A stretch of 49,438 bases of DNA from Vreelandella subterranea (GCF_900111305.1 NZ_FOGS01000015.1:1-49438); one strand, 5' to 3'. Positions 1 to 7,907 are shown, counted from the first letter of the stretch. Translations and numbers: made by a program. The notes: generated by a model from the letters alone, not told the origin.

Positions 1-336
1 CTGGATCCAGAAGGCCCCGACGCCCAGAGCGGCTCGATGGCGCATCACTAATTACCTCAAGGTCATGCAGGCGGCGGTGTCTGAAAAGCCACTACTGAAG
101 CCGATGGGAAAGGCCTTGGCGACCCTTGAGCGGCACGCCGACGCGGTGGTCAGGCGCTGGCACTCGGGACTGACGAACGCGAGACTGGAAGGGATGAACG
201 GTCTTTTTCAAGCGGCTCGGTCACGTGCACGTGGCTATCGAAACGAGGCTAATTTCATCGCTATGATCCACTTGATTGGCAGCCCGGTGGGCCGGCTATT
301 CGATCAGGCCAAATCCACATGAAGTGACGAAGAGCC
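1..336 (+). mobile_element. ISL3-family insertion sequence, right end only
   Basis: The window opens inside an insertion sequence. It holds the C-terminal part of an ISL3-type transposase and, just past its stop codon, a terminal sequence that reads GGCTCTTCGTCACTTC on the minus strand (321-336). GGCTCTT is the usual outer end of ISL3 inverted repeats. The left end and the 8-bp target duplication typical of the family lie outside the window, so neither the exact insertion nor completeness can be checked. The element sits upstream of, and appears to cut, an integron-type cassette. Placing the boundary at 336 is an inference from the repeat. Confidence 0.7.
2..322 (+). CDS. ISL3-family transposase, C-terminal fragment
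   Basis: The reading frame is open from the first bases of the window to a TGA at 320-322, so the gene is cut by the window edge and not by a mutation. An internal ATG at 65 is not the real start. The visible ~106 residues match the end of the DDE_Tnp_ISL3 domain: the block around RLEGMNGLFQAARSRARGYR (with the N/EG...N and R..GYRN elements) contains the final acidic catalytic residue region of this family, followed by the usual F..MI tail. It would catalyse cut-and-paste transposition of its own element. GC content is like the core genes and unlike the AT-rich cassette that follows. Confidence 0.85.
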   Translation, partial: WIQKAPTPRAARWRITNYLKVMQAAVSEKPLLKPMGKALATLERHADAVVRRWHSGLTNARLEGMNGLFQAARSRARGYRNEANFIAMIHLIGSPVGRLFDQAKST

Positions 337-430
337 AGAAATAATCTCCGTAATTGCAAGCAAACTGGAGCATAAGTTTGGGATCAAGAATGCGTCTATC
401 GCACTTGAGCCGGCACCTTGGGCCCGATAA
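337..430 (+). pseudogene. 3' remnant of a cassette gene, possibly a CDF cation exporter
   Basis: Right after the presumed IS end, a frame reads ~30 codons ending ...LEPAPWAR with a TAA at 428-430, directly next to the attC site at 431. A stop codon abutting attC is the normal layout of an integron cassette gene, so this is probably the tail of a cassette ORF whose 5' part was displaced by the IS. The residues around KLEHKFGIKNASIALEP resemble the C-terminal cytoplasmic domain of cation diffusion facilitators (a helix, then FGI.HATI..E). The match is short and the family assignment is only a suggestion. Confidence 0.4.
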
Positions 431-488
431 CTCATAACAAGCAAAAGCAGGCTGACGCATAAATGCGCCGCTGTTTTGAGCGTTATTC
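431..488 (+). other. Integron attC recombination site (short type)
   Basis: An imperfect palindrome of about 55 bp with attC architecture. The left arm has ATAAC (434-438), spacer AAGC and AAAAGCAG; the right arm has CTGTTTT (471-477), spacer and GCGTTAT (481-486). Folded, the arms pair as ATAAC/GTTAT and AAAA(G)CAG/CTGTTTT, with one unpaired G in the left arm, the extrahelical base by which integron integrases recognise the bottom strand. The recombination point would be between G482 and T483. The site belongs to the preceding, truncated cassette. GTTATTC departs slightly from the GTTRRRY consensus. Confidence 0.75.
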
Positions 489-511
489 CCTAAGAGGAGA
501 AATAAGCAAAA

Positions 512-1570
512 GTGGAATATGTGATTTATGAGTTTCCTGACTATGCTGAACAAGTAGTTGGTCTTCTATTGGAGGAAAATTGGCTTGTTCATTCATTCCG
601 TTTAAGTGATGAAGCGGATATTTTTAATCCATCTGCATACTTGTATAGTGCAGAAACTAGCGGGATAGAGTACACAATTCATTTAGATCTCAATATATAT
701 CAATACATATTGAGCGCATTCAAGAAAGAGAAGAAAAATTCTTTACATAGAAGTGCTATAGCTCTAGTAGTTTTTGCCAAATTTACAAATATTAAGTTTG
801 ACCCAACAATCGCAATCTATGAAAAGCTGAACTATAGGAATCAATGTCCAGATGAATTAATTAATGATCTAATATTGTTTCGTCAAATTGACAACGCTGA
901 AATGGATCATTTGGCAGAATTTGCTTTAGGTTTTACCGACTCAATTAAACTTCCTAGGCCAACATGTATAGATCGTTCTCAGTTGAAAGCGAAACTTACG
1001 GAGTTTCGCAGATTAAAAAAATGGGATACTCTGTATGCTATCGTTTTGAAGCTAGCCGATTTATACTTTTGTGAAAGAGGTTTGTCGAATGAAGATAAGT
1101 TGGAGACATTTTGGCGTTGGTGCCATGAAGAGTTCTTATTTTCATTGGTTGCAACTTGTTTAGCAATTAAGATGTTTGGTAAGCAACCCATGCCAAAGCT
1201 AATGAAGTATGCGCCGAAACATTCTGCTGAAAAAAACAAGAAACACTTAGTCAACATGACTTGGGATTTGTTCTTATTAGACAAGTTCTTTGAGAACTGG
1301 GTGAGTAAATCGGATGGCCAGGAGTTTATTTATGCTAGTAATGACAAGCCATTGCAGGAGGTCTTAAAGACAGCGATTAATATACAAAATGAGGGCGAAG
1401 AGGTTGATTTAACGAAAGATTTATCGCCTTCGTTAATCTCATCATTTACTACTACATTTGATCAAGTTGCGTCAGAGAACGGACGACGTATTTTGTCTGT
1501 GACAGACTTTCAATCGTTTCGTGATGGTGTGATTATAAACTATGAGAACGCGTTAAAAATACGGGAATAA
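512..1570 (+). CDS. Hypothetical protein in an integron gene cassette
   Basis: A 352-residue protein that I do not recognise. It starts at GTG 512 after an AAGAGGAGA ribosome site (492-500), and its TAA stop (1568-1570) lies inside the first box of the downstream attC, which is typical of cassette genes. Base composition is strongly AT-rich against its neighbours, with A/T-ending codons throughout, so it was acquired from elsewhere. No signal peptide or membrane segment is evident; the protein looks soluble, mixed alpha-helical and rich in aromatic and charged residues. No catalytic motif was found. No promoter is obvious between attC and start, so expression probably depends on read-through from the left. 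Confidence 0.85.
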   Translation: MEYVIYEFPDYAEQVVGLLLEENWLVHSFRLSDEADIFNPSAYLYSAETSGIEYTIHLDLNIYQYILSAFKKEKKNSLHRSAIALVVFAKFTNIKFDPTIAIYEKLNYRNQCPDELINDLILFRQIDNAEMDHLAEFALGFTDSIKLPRPTCIDRSQLKAKLTEFRRLKKWDTLYAIVLKLADLYFCERGLSNEDKLETFWRWCHEEFLFSLVATCLAIKMFGKQPMPKLMKYAPKHSAEKNKKHLVNMTWDLFLLDKFFENWVSKSDGQEFIYASNDKPLQEVLKTAINIQNEGEEVDLTKDLSPSLISSFTTTFDQVASENGRRILSVTDFQSFRDGVIINYENALKIRE

Positions 1571-1691
1571 CAAACAATTCAAGGGTGGTTCACAACGCAT
1601 GGCGATTTCAGCTAAAGTTGGTTTTTTGTGTTCACGCTGTAATGGTTTAGGTTAGGTGTCGGCGTTGCTCACACCTTAATTGGGCGTTAAA
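1567..1691 (+). other. Integron attC recombination site, long Vibrio (VCR) type
   Basis: About 123 bp of imperfect palindrome. The left arm is ATAAC (1567-1571), a 4-bp spacer and AATTCAAGG (1576-1584); the right arm is CCTTAATT (1674-1681), GGGC and GTTA (1686-1689). The arms pair with one extra C in the left arm, the conserved extrahelical position. Further in, CAACGC pairs with GCGTTG. The order CAACGCATGGCGATTTCAG after the left arm is very like the Vibrio superintegron repeats, as is the length. The cassette would run from T483 to G1686, 1204 bp. There is no integrase gene in the window. Confidence 0.85.
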
Positions 1692-2085
1692 GCGCTACAT
1701 CAGTGATACCTAAAAGACCGCTCTTGGCCGAAAGCCGACACCACTAGAACTAAAATGCCGATAGGGAGCGTACTGAACACGGCCGTTTCTTTAAATGTAT
1801 TTCCTTACCCCTTTAAGTCTGACTCTTTTTAGCGCTGTTCGTATTAAACACGCGCACCAATATCCCAATCGACAGAAATAAAATATTTTCTGTCTGTTAT
1901 GCCTGATTACCAAAATCCAAGCTGGCTCAGCGCCAAGTGCGGCTCACAGGTCTTTCCTGTTGCCGCCCAGCAGGAATGCACTCAACTGCTTGATAATGCG
2001 CATTATCCATAACCTATGTTAAGTGAGCGCGTAGGCATATGCATTAGAATAAGGTGAAAAAATCATTTGCCTGAGAGGTAATAGA
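1692..2085. other. Gene-free stretch between cassette and Crp/Fnr regulator
   Basis: No coding frame of note. It holds an inverted repeat GACAGAAA...TTTCTGTC (1871-1894) in an AT-rich patch, which may be a weak terminator or a protein site, and a perfect 16-bp palindrome (1992-2007, separate entry). The left part of the stretch may be old integron-platform DNA, as composition shifts gradually toward that of the core. No further attC site could be seen. Confidence 0.5.
1992..2007. promoter_or_regulatory. Perfect 16-bp palindrome upstream of Crp/Fnr gene, possible operator
   Basis: GATAATGCGCATTATC is a perfect palindrome about 78 bp before the start of the Crp/Fnr-family gene, in TTGAT context on its left side. 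Crp/Fnr proteins bind two-fold symmetric sites (Fnr: TTGAT-N4-ATCAA), so autoregulation is plausible. The right half does not match ATCAA, so it is not a standard Fnr box. The function is inferred from symmetry and position alone. Confidence 0.4.
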
Positions 2086-2838
2086 GTGGCTCTCCTCGAT
2101 ACAGTCGTCATGCGGGGCCTTAGCAACCAAGGGGCATTGTCAACCGAAGACAAAGCCTTTTTGCTGGAACTTGAGCTTAACCCTCGGCACATGTCAGCCA
2201 GCGAGGTGCTGTGGTTGGAGAACGGTCAAGCTGATCTGTTCTGCGTGGTCAAGGAAGGTTGGGGATATTCCTATCGTAACTTGAAAAATGGTTCGAAGCA
2301 GATTCTAAAGTTCTACCTCCCCGGGGATATCATCGGCATCCGCGATTTTGGCTTCACCCGTCGACTGGCAAGTGCGGCGATGATAAATGACGGTGTGATC
2401 TATCCGTTCTCCTATCAGCAGCTTTTTGAACTCTTTGGGCGTTCAAGCCTGGCTGTCGGGATCATGGCCACCGCGATGCGTCAGCAAGCGCTTCTTTCCG
2501 AGCGGCTGGTCTATCTTGGTAAGTATGCCGCTCATGAGCAGCTGGCACACTTTCTCTACGAGATCTATCTGCGACTCAAGCGGATTGGGGCGGTGGAGGA
2601 CAATAGCTTTCTCATGCCGCTTACTCAGGAGTTGATCGGCGATGCGCTGGGAATGAGCCCGGTACACGTTAGCCGGACCTTCTCGATGCTGCGGGAGGAG
2701 GGGCTCGTGATCCGAGATCGCCAGCATGTCAAGTTGCCCGATCCCGAGGCGTTGGCGCGGCTAGTCGAGTTCAATGACAGCTATATCGATGAATTCCTAC
2801 CTTCCGCGTTCTCTGAGCTGCTAAGAGCTACCCCATAA
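2086..2838 (+). CDS. Crp/Fnr-family transcriptional regulator
   Basis: A 250-residue protein with an N-terminal cyclic-nucleotide-binding-like beta-barrel (about residues 20-130, with the Y.PGD.IGI turn typical of the fold) and a C-terminal winged helix (about 165-235). The recognition helix lies in LTQELIGDALGMSPVHVSRT, the Crp-type HTH signature. The N-terminus has no cluster of four cysteines, so it is not an oxygen-sensing Fnr/Anr with an iron-sulfur cluster; the ligand cannot be told. It starts at GTG 2086 after GAGAGG. The gene stands alone, and the upstream palindrome could be its operator. Similar short Crp proteins in proteobacteria respond to various stresses, but no specific regulon is suggested by neighbours. 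Confidence 0.85.
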   Translation: MALLDTVVMRGLSNQGALSTEDKAFLLELELNPRHMSASEVLWLENGQADLFCVVKEGWGYSYRNLKNGSKQILKFYLPGDIIGIRDFGFTRRLASAAMINDGVIYPFSYQQLFELFGRSSLAVGIMATAMRQQALLSERLVYLGKYAAHEQLAHFLYEIYLRLKRIGAVEDNSFLMPLTQELIGDALGMSPVHVSRTFSMLREEGLVIRDRQHVKLPDPEALARLVEFNDSYIDEFLPSAFSELLRATP

Positions 2839-3036
2839 GGCAAACGCGCGGGTCGCATCCGTTGGTATGATTGCTAGCTTGAAGCAACATCGCCATGTGT
2901 ATGTCTTGGAGGATGCATGTAGGCCAATTTCGCTTACCCATGCTTTCACAATTCGCGCCGACGGATGGTAGAAAGATGTGTTGGTCTGCATCAAGTACAG
3001 CGGCTCGCTTCTAGGGCCTGCCGACAACGGCTGGGT

Positions 3037-3070
3037 AGACAAAACCAGCCTTCGTCGGCCGGTTTTGTCT
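3037..3070 (-). terminator. Probable terminator after the IalB-like gene
   Basis: A 14-bp stem AGACAAAACC(A/G)GCC with one mismatch, loop TTCGTC, and GGCCGGTTTTGTCT. It lies 17 bp beyond the 3' end of the minus-strand IalB-like gene and about 200 bp beyond the convergent Crp/Fnr gene, so it can serve both directions. The T run is inside the stem, so it is not a textbook rho-independent terminator. Confidence 0.55.
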
Positions 3071-3086
3071 GGGAAGGCTCCCAAGA

Positions 3087-3620
3087 TCAGGGAGCGATGC
3101 GGTTAATTGCGTCGGTAAAGCCGATCAGCGAAATATCCAGGTCCATGCGGTCACCGCTTGGGCCAATCATGCTGAGGGTTGCCGTATTGCCCCTGCGGAG
3201 CTGCTGCAACATCGACGGCTCAATGGGGACGTCAGCACGGCACCCTTGCTCCATGCAGACCTGGTAGGGGAACTGGATAGGCTCACCGTTATCGACACTC
3301 AATTGCAGGCCCGGGGCCAGACGAACCCCAAGCGGCACGAAGAAGCTCATCGCCGGGTCATCGATCTGGGGTGGGTAGTCGAGCATTACCTGCATCAAGG
3401 GCTGGTCGCTGTCAGGTTGAGTGACCAATTGCGCCATCGCACAAGGCGTCGGGCCCTGAGCATTACGCTGGCAACGGACCTCCCAGTCCTGGAACGACTC
3501 GGTGGTAACATTACCACCGGAAGCTGTCCCCGGTTGTTGTTGGCTGAAGGCGTTGGGAGACAACGCCAAGATAGATAATAGCCCTATCCTGCATAGGTTT
3601 TTAGTCAGACAGTACGGCAT
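3087..3620 (-). CDS. Invasion-associated locus B (IalB) family protein
   Basis: A 177-residue exported protein. Residues 1-26 form a signal peptide (basic start, LLSILAL core, SNAFS-like cleavage region). The mature part carries the IalB family pattern: F.DWEV.C near the start of the domain, a paired cysteine in PCAMAQ, the central MLDYPPQ and PLGV.L.PG strands, and C..GC (about 130-135), which would form the conserved disulfides. IalB was named in Bartonella, but the family is widespread in free-living proteobacteria, where its periplasmic role is unclear. It is followed by a strong hairpin and preceded by about 100 bp with no gene, so it is probably monocistronic. Confidence 0.85.
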   Translation of the reverse strand: MPYCLTKNLCRIGLLSILALSPNAFSQQQPGTASGGNVTTESFQDWEVRCQRNAQGPTPCAMAQLVTQPDSDQPLMQVMLDYPPQIDDPAMSFFVPLGVRLAPGLQLSVDNGEPIQFPYQVCMEQGCRADVPIEPSMLQQLRRGNTATLSMIGPSGDRMDLDISLIGFTDAINRIAP

Positions 3621-3735
3621 TGGCGGAACCTCACGTTGGTTTGCTGATAGTAAATGATAATATCTACCATGCCTGCTTGTTCGCTTGAGGTCGAGCCCCT
3701 AGGGTCAAGAAAGGCGGTCACCGCCTCGAGCCGCT

Positions 3736-3774
3736 ATGAAAAAGCGCATCGGTGATATGTGCCACCGATGCGCT
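3736..3774 (-). terminator. Rho-independent terminator after htrA remnant
   Basis: A perfect 12-bp stem (AGCGCATCGGTG at 3743-3754, CACCGATGCGCT at 3763-3774) with an 8-nt loop. On the minus strand the stem is followed directly by TTTTTC. It lies 26 bp past the stop of the htrA-like remnant, and its good state suggests that the gene was recently functional. Confidence 0.85.
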
Positions 3775-3799
3775 GACGGGGTGAACTTTCTCTCAGACG

Positions 3800-4723
3800 T
3801 CAGTCCTCGTCGCCAAGGCGAATGGCGACAAAGTAGGCGCGGCCTTCGCGATTGAGCAGCACAGGCAGCGTTTGATCGCCAGACAGATTGGTCAGCATTT
3901 CCTTCAACTGGCCTGGGCTTTCAATCGGCTGCTGGCCGATGCTGACCAGCACATCGCCGGGGCGAATGCCAGCGGCAGCGGCGCGGCCGGTCGGGTCGAC
4001 CCTGACGATGCGTACCCCGTGTTCGATGCCGAGCTGACGTTTCTCCATGTCGTTCAACGGCTGGACCGCGATGCCGAGTCGAAGCGGATCGCCGTCTGAT
4101 TGATGAGGACCGGCATTCGGCCACTCGCCCACCTCTAACGTGACGGTCTCATTCTGGCCGTCGCGCAATATGGAGAGCTCGACCTCTTCGCCGGGTGTCG
4201 TCTTACCGACCAGGCGCGGCAGCGTGGTGGAGTGGTCCACCTCCTGGCCGTTGACTTCCAGGATGACGTCGCCTGCCTGGAGGCCACTTTCCGCCGCTGG
4301 GTCGCTGGGGTCGAGTTCGGCGATCAAGGCGCCTTCGGCCTGTTCCATACCGAAGGATTCAGCCAGGTCTTTGGACACCGGCTGGATGCTGACGCCGAGC
4401 CAGCCGCGACTCACATAGCCGTCTTCACGCAATTGTTTGGCAACATCCATCGCCACATCGATGGGGATGCCGGAGGTGACAGAGTGATCAAAGCCAAAGG
4501 GCGAGCCGATGGCGGCGACCCACTGGCCGACCTTGAGGTCGTTGGACTCGCCCATCTCCAGGGTTGGCAGGTCGTCAGCTTCGACCTTGAGGACCGCCAC
4601 GTCGGTCTTCTCATCGGCCCCGATCAATTCTGCCTCAAGCTCGCGGCGATCGTTGAGGCGCACCAGAATTCTGTCGGCATCCTTGACCACATGGGCGTTG
4701 GTCATGATGTAGCCGTCTTCATC
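3800..4723 (-). pseudogene. Broken Do-like serine protease (htrA/degP/mucD type), protease core deleted
   Basis: The reading frame encodes the family's TNAHVV block (catalytic His), TDVAVLK (catalytic Asp) and GSPFGFDHSVTSG, then jumps straight to IPIDVAMDVAKQL. The ~55 residues between, which in DegP/MucD contain the QTDA.INPGNSGGPL motif with the catalytic serine, are missing without a frameshift. Upstream of ATG 4705 homology continues for six codons (DEDGYI) to an in-frame TGA (4724-4726), so the signal peptide and the first part of the protease domain are also gone. Both PDZ domains (about residues 95-190 and 205-300) are intact. At best this makes a cytoplasmic, protease-dead PDZ protein; more likely it is a pseudogene. 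It lies 17 bp after exoD. Confidence 0.85.
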
Positions 4724-4740
4724 TCATGATGATCTTCGCA

Positions 4741-5352
4741 TCAGGTTGATGTGATGAGCGGCCCGTTGAAGAAGCCTTCGATGAGCCACCAACTACTGCC
4801 GATGATGGCTGTGGAGACCACACCGGCTATCAGGGCAAGGCCGAGTCCCGCGACGACAGCGATGCCATCCCGCTGGGCGAGGCCTAACGACAAAATCAGT
4901 ACTGCCAAGCCGGGCAGCGTATTACCGAATGGAATCGGGAGCGCTATCAACACGGCCATGATGAAAATGACGACGCCGATGCTGCGAATCGCCAGCGGTG
5001 TGTTAAGGCACGCCAAGCGTGCGCTCAGGCGCCGTTCAAGCTTTTCGAGATGAGGCGTTGCCTTGCCCAGGACCCGCTCCAACTGCTCAATTCCGATACG
5101 CAGTTGGGCAATACGCGAAGGCAGCCGGATACGCTTGGCGCCGACAGCCATCTGCATGCCAATGAAGGCTAGCGCTGTCCCAAACACCATGCCAGCGGGA
5201 ATACCAGGCGTGGGCACAATCGCAGGGATCGCGAAAAGCATTAATACCAAAGGAGTCGCGCGCTCATCGAGAGCGTCCAGAATGTCACTTAGGGAGGGGC
5301 GTTGATTTTTCAAGCTACCAGGAAGAGCACGCAATACATTGGCCAAGCTCAT
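4741..5352 (-). CDS. ExoD-family exopolysaccharide synthesis membrane protein
   Basis: A 203-residue integral membrane protein matching ExoD: an N-terminal cytoplasmic helix with the LSDILDALDER.TPLVLMLFAIPAI region, the conserved PTPGIPAG turn, a central basic amphipathic stretch (about 85-125), then hydrophobic segments with IPIPFGNTLPGLAVL.LSLGL. ExoD was described in Sinorhizobium as needed for exopolysaccharide production and alkali tolerance; the mechanism is unknown. It starts at ATG 5352 after a weak GATGCATAAGAG region. The wrecked htrA lies directly downstream, and the deletion that removed the 5' end of htrA ends within about 20 bp of this gene. Confidence 0.85.
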   Translation of the reverse strand: MSLANVLRALPGSLKNQRPSLSDILDALDERATPLVLMLFAIPAIVPTPGIPAGMVFGTALAFIGMQMAVGAKRIRLPSRIAQLRIGIEQLERVLGKATPHLEKLERRLSARLACLNTPLAIRSIGVVIFIMAVLIALPIPFGNTLPGLAVLILSLGLAQRDGIAVVAGLGLALIAGVVSTAIIGSSWWLIEGFFNGPLITST

Positions 5353-5558
5353 CTCTTATGCATCCCTCATCCACGTCGTTAGAAGTTCGACGAGTGGAAT
5401 ATATATAGATGGACGGTAAATAGATATCCATCTCTTCCCATTTTTTGCGACAGCCAAGGTCAAGTCTGCGTTGTTTGACAAAAGCCACTGCTATTTCGCC
5501 AGGCTCATGTTCATAAGTCCGGGTCAGTCAAGCCATTAAGTCGTCGGGACTCGCACGC

Positions 5559-7790
5559 TTAATCAGCATGTGACTTACGCCGTGCTTCGATCACGTAGCG
5601 GTAAACACGTAGCACTGCTGTGGCAAACTGCTCGATACGGTGTTCGGCGGCACAGTGCGAGGCTTGCTCGCTCATGCGTGCTTTTAATGTATCGTCGCTG
5701 AGCAGGGTGTCGATTCGTCCGCACCAAGCCTGAGGGTCGGGGGCGGTTTTGTAGCCGTTAACCCCGTGCTGCACGATATCCTCGATACCGCTGGAGCGGA
5801 TTACCACAACCGGCAGTCCTGCTGCCATGGCTTCGAGTACCACCATGCCTTGCGTTTCCGAGCGGGAAGCGAAGACGAAAAGCTCGGCCAGGTGGCAGTA
5901 GCAAGCCACTTCGTCGGGAGGGACGGCACCCACCAATGTAACGTGTTTGCTAAGGCCTAACACTTCGATTCGTGCCTGCAATCGCTCGTGGTCATGACCC
6001 TCTCCAAGCAGTAGCAAGTGAAAGTCGTGCTCACTGCTATCGCGTAAAAGCGCTAAACCATCGAGCATAAAATCGATGTTCTTCTCTTTGCTCAGGCGTG
6101 AAATTGACACCAGCACGCGTTTGCCTTCAAGCCGGTAGCGTTGGCGTAGCGTGTCGAGCGTGGCACTGTCAGCGGTGGCAAAACGCGCGTATTCGATACC
6201 CGTCGGCTGGACAAAGATGGGTTGTTTGACGCCGATAATCCGCATGTACTCTTCCGCGGAGCTGGTGGGAACAATGACCGCATCGCAGCCGTTGGCAAAG
6301 CGCTTCACCAGGGCGTGGGAAATCAAATTGCGGAACAACGGTCCTGGTAGTGGCACATAGTGAGCGTAGTGCTCCAAGCGTGTGTGGTAGGTGTAAACCA
6401 CGGGTACTCTCAATAACCGGCCCAACAGCTGACCGGCGCGGCCGATCCAGAACGGGTGGTGAACGTGAATCACCTGCGGAGCAAAGGCGCGCACACGCTT
6501 AACCAAGCGCCAAGAGAAAATGTTCGCCAAGCGAAACTCTTTGTGGCGGCCCATTGGCAAAAGCGAGGCCAGGCGCAGTATGTCGGCTTCCTCGTCTGGA
6601 GGCTGGTGAGGGTAGCCCGGGGCGACGACCAAGACGCTATTGTGAAGCCCTTTCAAACCGCGTTTTAAGCGCTCAACCGATATCGGTACGCCACCGATAA
6701 ATGGCAGGTAGTTATTGGTGAACATGGCCACGTGAAGTGGCGTATTACCACCGGCATCCGGATCAATATCAAAATCAGGGTAGTAATCCTGCTCGGTGAA
6801 AATCCGCTTGTATAACCAGAGCGCGATGGCAATGAACGTGGAAACGATCAGGATGAAGTTCAGGTAGCCAACGTAAAACAGTGAGTAGATAAAAAACCAC
6901 AAACTTTCCAGCGTGCGCCAGATCGGGTGCTGGCCGATATCCAGGCGCCGTTCGCTAATCTGGAATTCATCACCGTCAACGCTGACGGAGACAAAGTGGT
7001 GGTAGCTTTCGTCATCATTGAGCACTAATCCGCCAGCACCGCCGGTGGTGATGTAAGTGGTGCCCCCATGTTGCTGGCGGTCAAACAGGGGCGCTTGTGA
7101 AGAGAACACTGCATCCACGCCGGCTTGCTCGATCTGGCGGGTCAACCCTTGGCGTGCGGGGTTCTCAAGGTGATAGTCGTCATCATCGTCCAGGCCGAAA
7201 AGCCCTGGGTGGTCCACCGGGTAGAGTGGGTGGGCGCTGAACAGAAACTGGTTGGGTTCGCGCCGTGCGGCGAGCACTTCATCAAGCCACCGCATTTGCC
7301 AGCCAAAATCGGTGGTGCCGGTGCTGTCAAGAAAGGTGAAGCGGCTTTTGCCTGCGGCAAAACTGAAGTGATAGGGGCCGAAGTGGTCGTAAAAGCGAAA
7401 GCCACCGAGTCGGCTTTCCTCGTGGGGGCCGAAGGTAAGCAGGTATGGCATATCCAAATAACTGAGGGTGCCAAACAGTGCGCGGTATTTGTCTTCGCCA
7501 CCGCTGGCGACAGCATTGCCAGCCGAGATGATAAAGTCATAGCCCTCGCGATTGAGGCGAGGGATAATTTTGCGCTCAAAAATGCCCACCGAGTTGTTAA
7601 TGTTGCCCAGCACGGCAAAACGGTACGTCTCACGTTCGGTAAGCATCGACTCAATGGCGTTGACCTGGTCGGCGTGAGCGCTGGCAAAGTCCTGCTCAAA
7701 AAAATTCAGGTAAGCTTTGTAACCCAGCAGTGCCGCAATAAGGGCAAGGTTGAGATAGAAAAACCACGAAATGAGTCGCTGGCGGGGCAC
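5559..7790 (-). CDS. Fusion: degenerate metallophosphoesterase domain plus GT4 glycosyltransferase
   Basis: About 743 residues. The chosen start is GTG 7790, preceded by CAGGAG at good spacing; an ATG at 7865 would add 25 unlikely residues. Order: a membrane helix (about 6-25), a calcineurin-like phosphoesterase fold (about 55-290), a second membrane helix (about 300-325), then a GT4 glycosyltransferase (about 350-735). The GT4 part has the N-terminal TNNYLPFIGGVP..VERL loop and the E-x7-E signature in SETQGMVVLEAMAAGLP, and likely adds sugar to a membrane lipid or glycan at the inner face. The phosphoesterase has the fold's landmarks but metal ligands are replaced: GNIN for GD-H, AGN for GD and FGPHE for GNHE, so it is probably not a hydrolase. 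Divergent from the TVP38 gene. Confidence 0.85.
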   Translation of the reverse strand: MPRQRLISWFFYLNLALIAALLGYKAYLNFFEQDFASAHADQVNAIESMLTERETYRFAVLGNINNSVGIFERKIIPRLNREGYDFIISAGNAVASGGEDKYRALFGTLSYLDMPYLLTFGPHEESRLGGFRFYDHFGPYHFSFAAGKSRFTFLDSTGTTDFGWQMRWLDEVLAARREPNQFLFSAHPLYPVDHPGLFGLDDDDDYHLENPARQGLTRQIEQAGVDAVFSSQAPLFDRQQHGGTTYITTGGAGGLVLNDDESYHHFVSVSVDGDEFQISERRLDIGQHPIWRTLESLWFFIYSLFYVGYLNFILIVSTFIAIALWLYKRIFTEQDYYPDFDIDPDAGGNTPLHVAMFTNNYLPFIGGVPISVERLKRGLKGLHNSVLVVAPGYPHQPPDEEADILRLASLLPMGRHKEFRLANIFSWRLVKRVRAFAPQVIHVHHPFWIGRAGQLLGRLLRVPVVYTYHTRLEHYAHYVPLPGPLFRNLISHALVKRFANGCDAVIVPTSSAEEYMRIIGVKQPIFVQPTGIEYARFATADSATLDTLRQRYRLEGKRVLVSISRLSKEKNIDFMLDGLALLRDSSEHDFHLLLLGEGHDHERLQARIEVLGLSKHVTLVGAVPPDEVACYCHLAELFVFASRSETQGMVVLEAMAAGLPVVVIRSSGIEDIVQHGVNGYKTAPDPQAWCGRIDTLLSDDTLKARMSEQASHCAAEHRIEQFATAVLRVYRYVIEARRKSHAD

Positions 7791-7907
7791 TCGGAGTGTC
7801 TCCTGGCTGGGTGGGTAACAGGGGCGATAAGCTGACACAAACGTGCCCGCGCGTCGACAACCCAATTTTTTACCATGTTTGCAATCGAATTTGGGGAGAA
7901 AAAGCGG

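Noticed and set aside
7125..7835. 236-residue plus-strand frame
   Set aside because: Antisense to the phosphoesterase-glycosyltransferase gene, whose frame has clear domain motifs.
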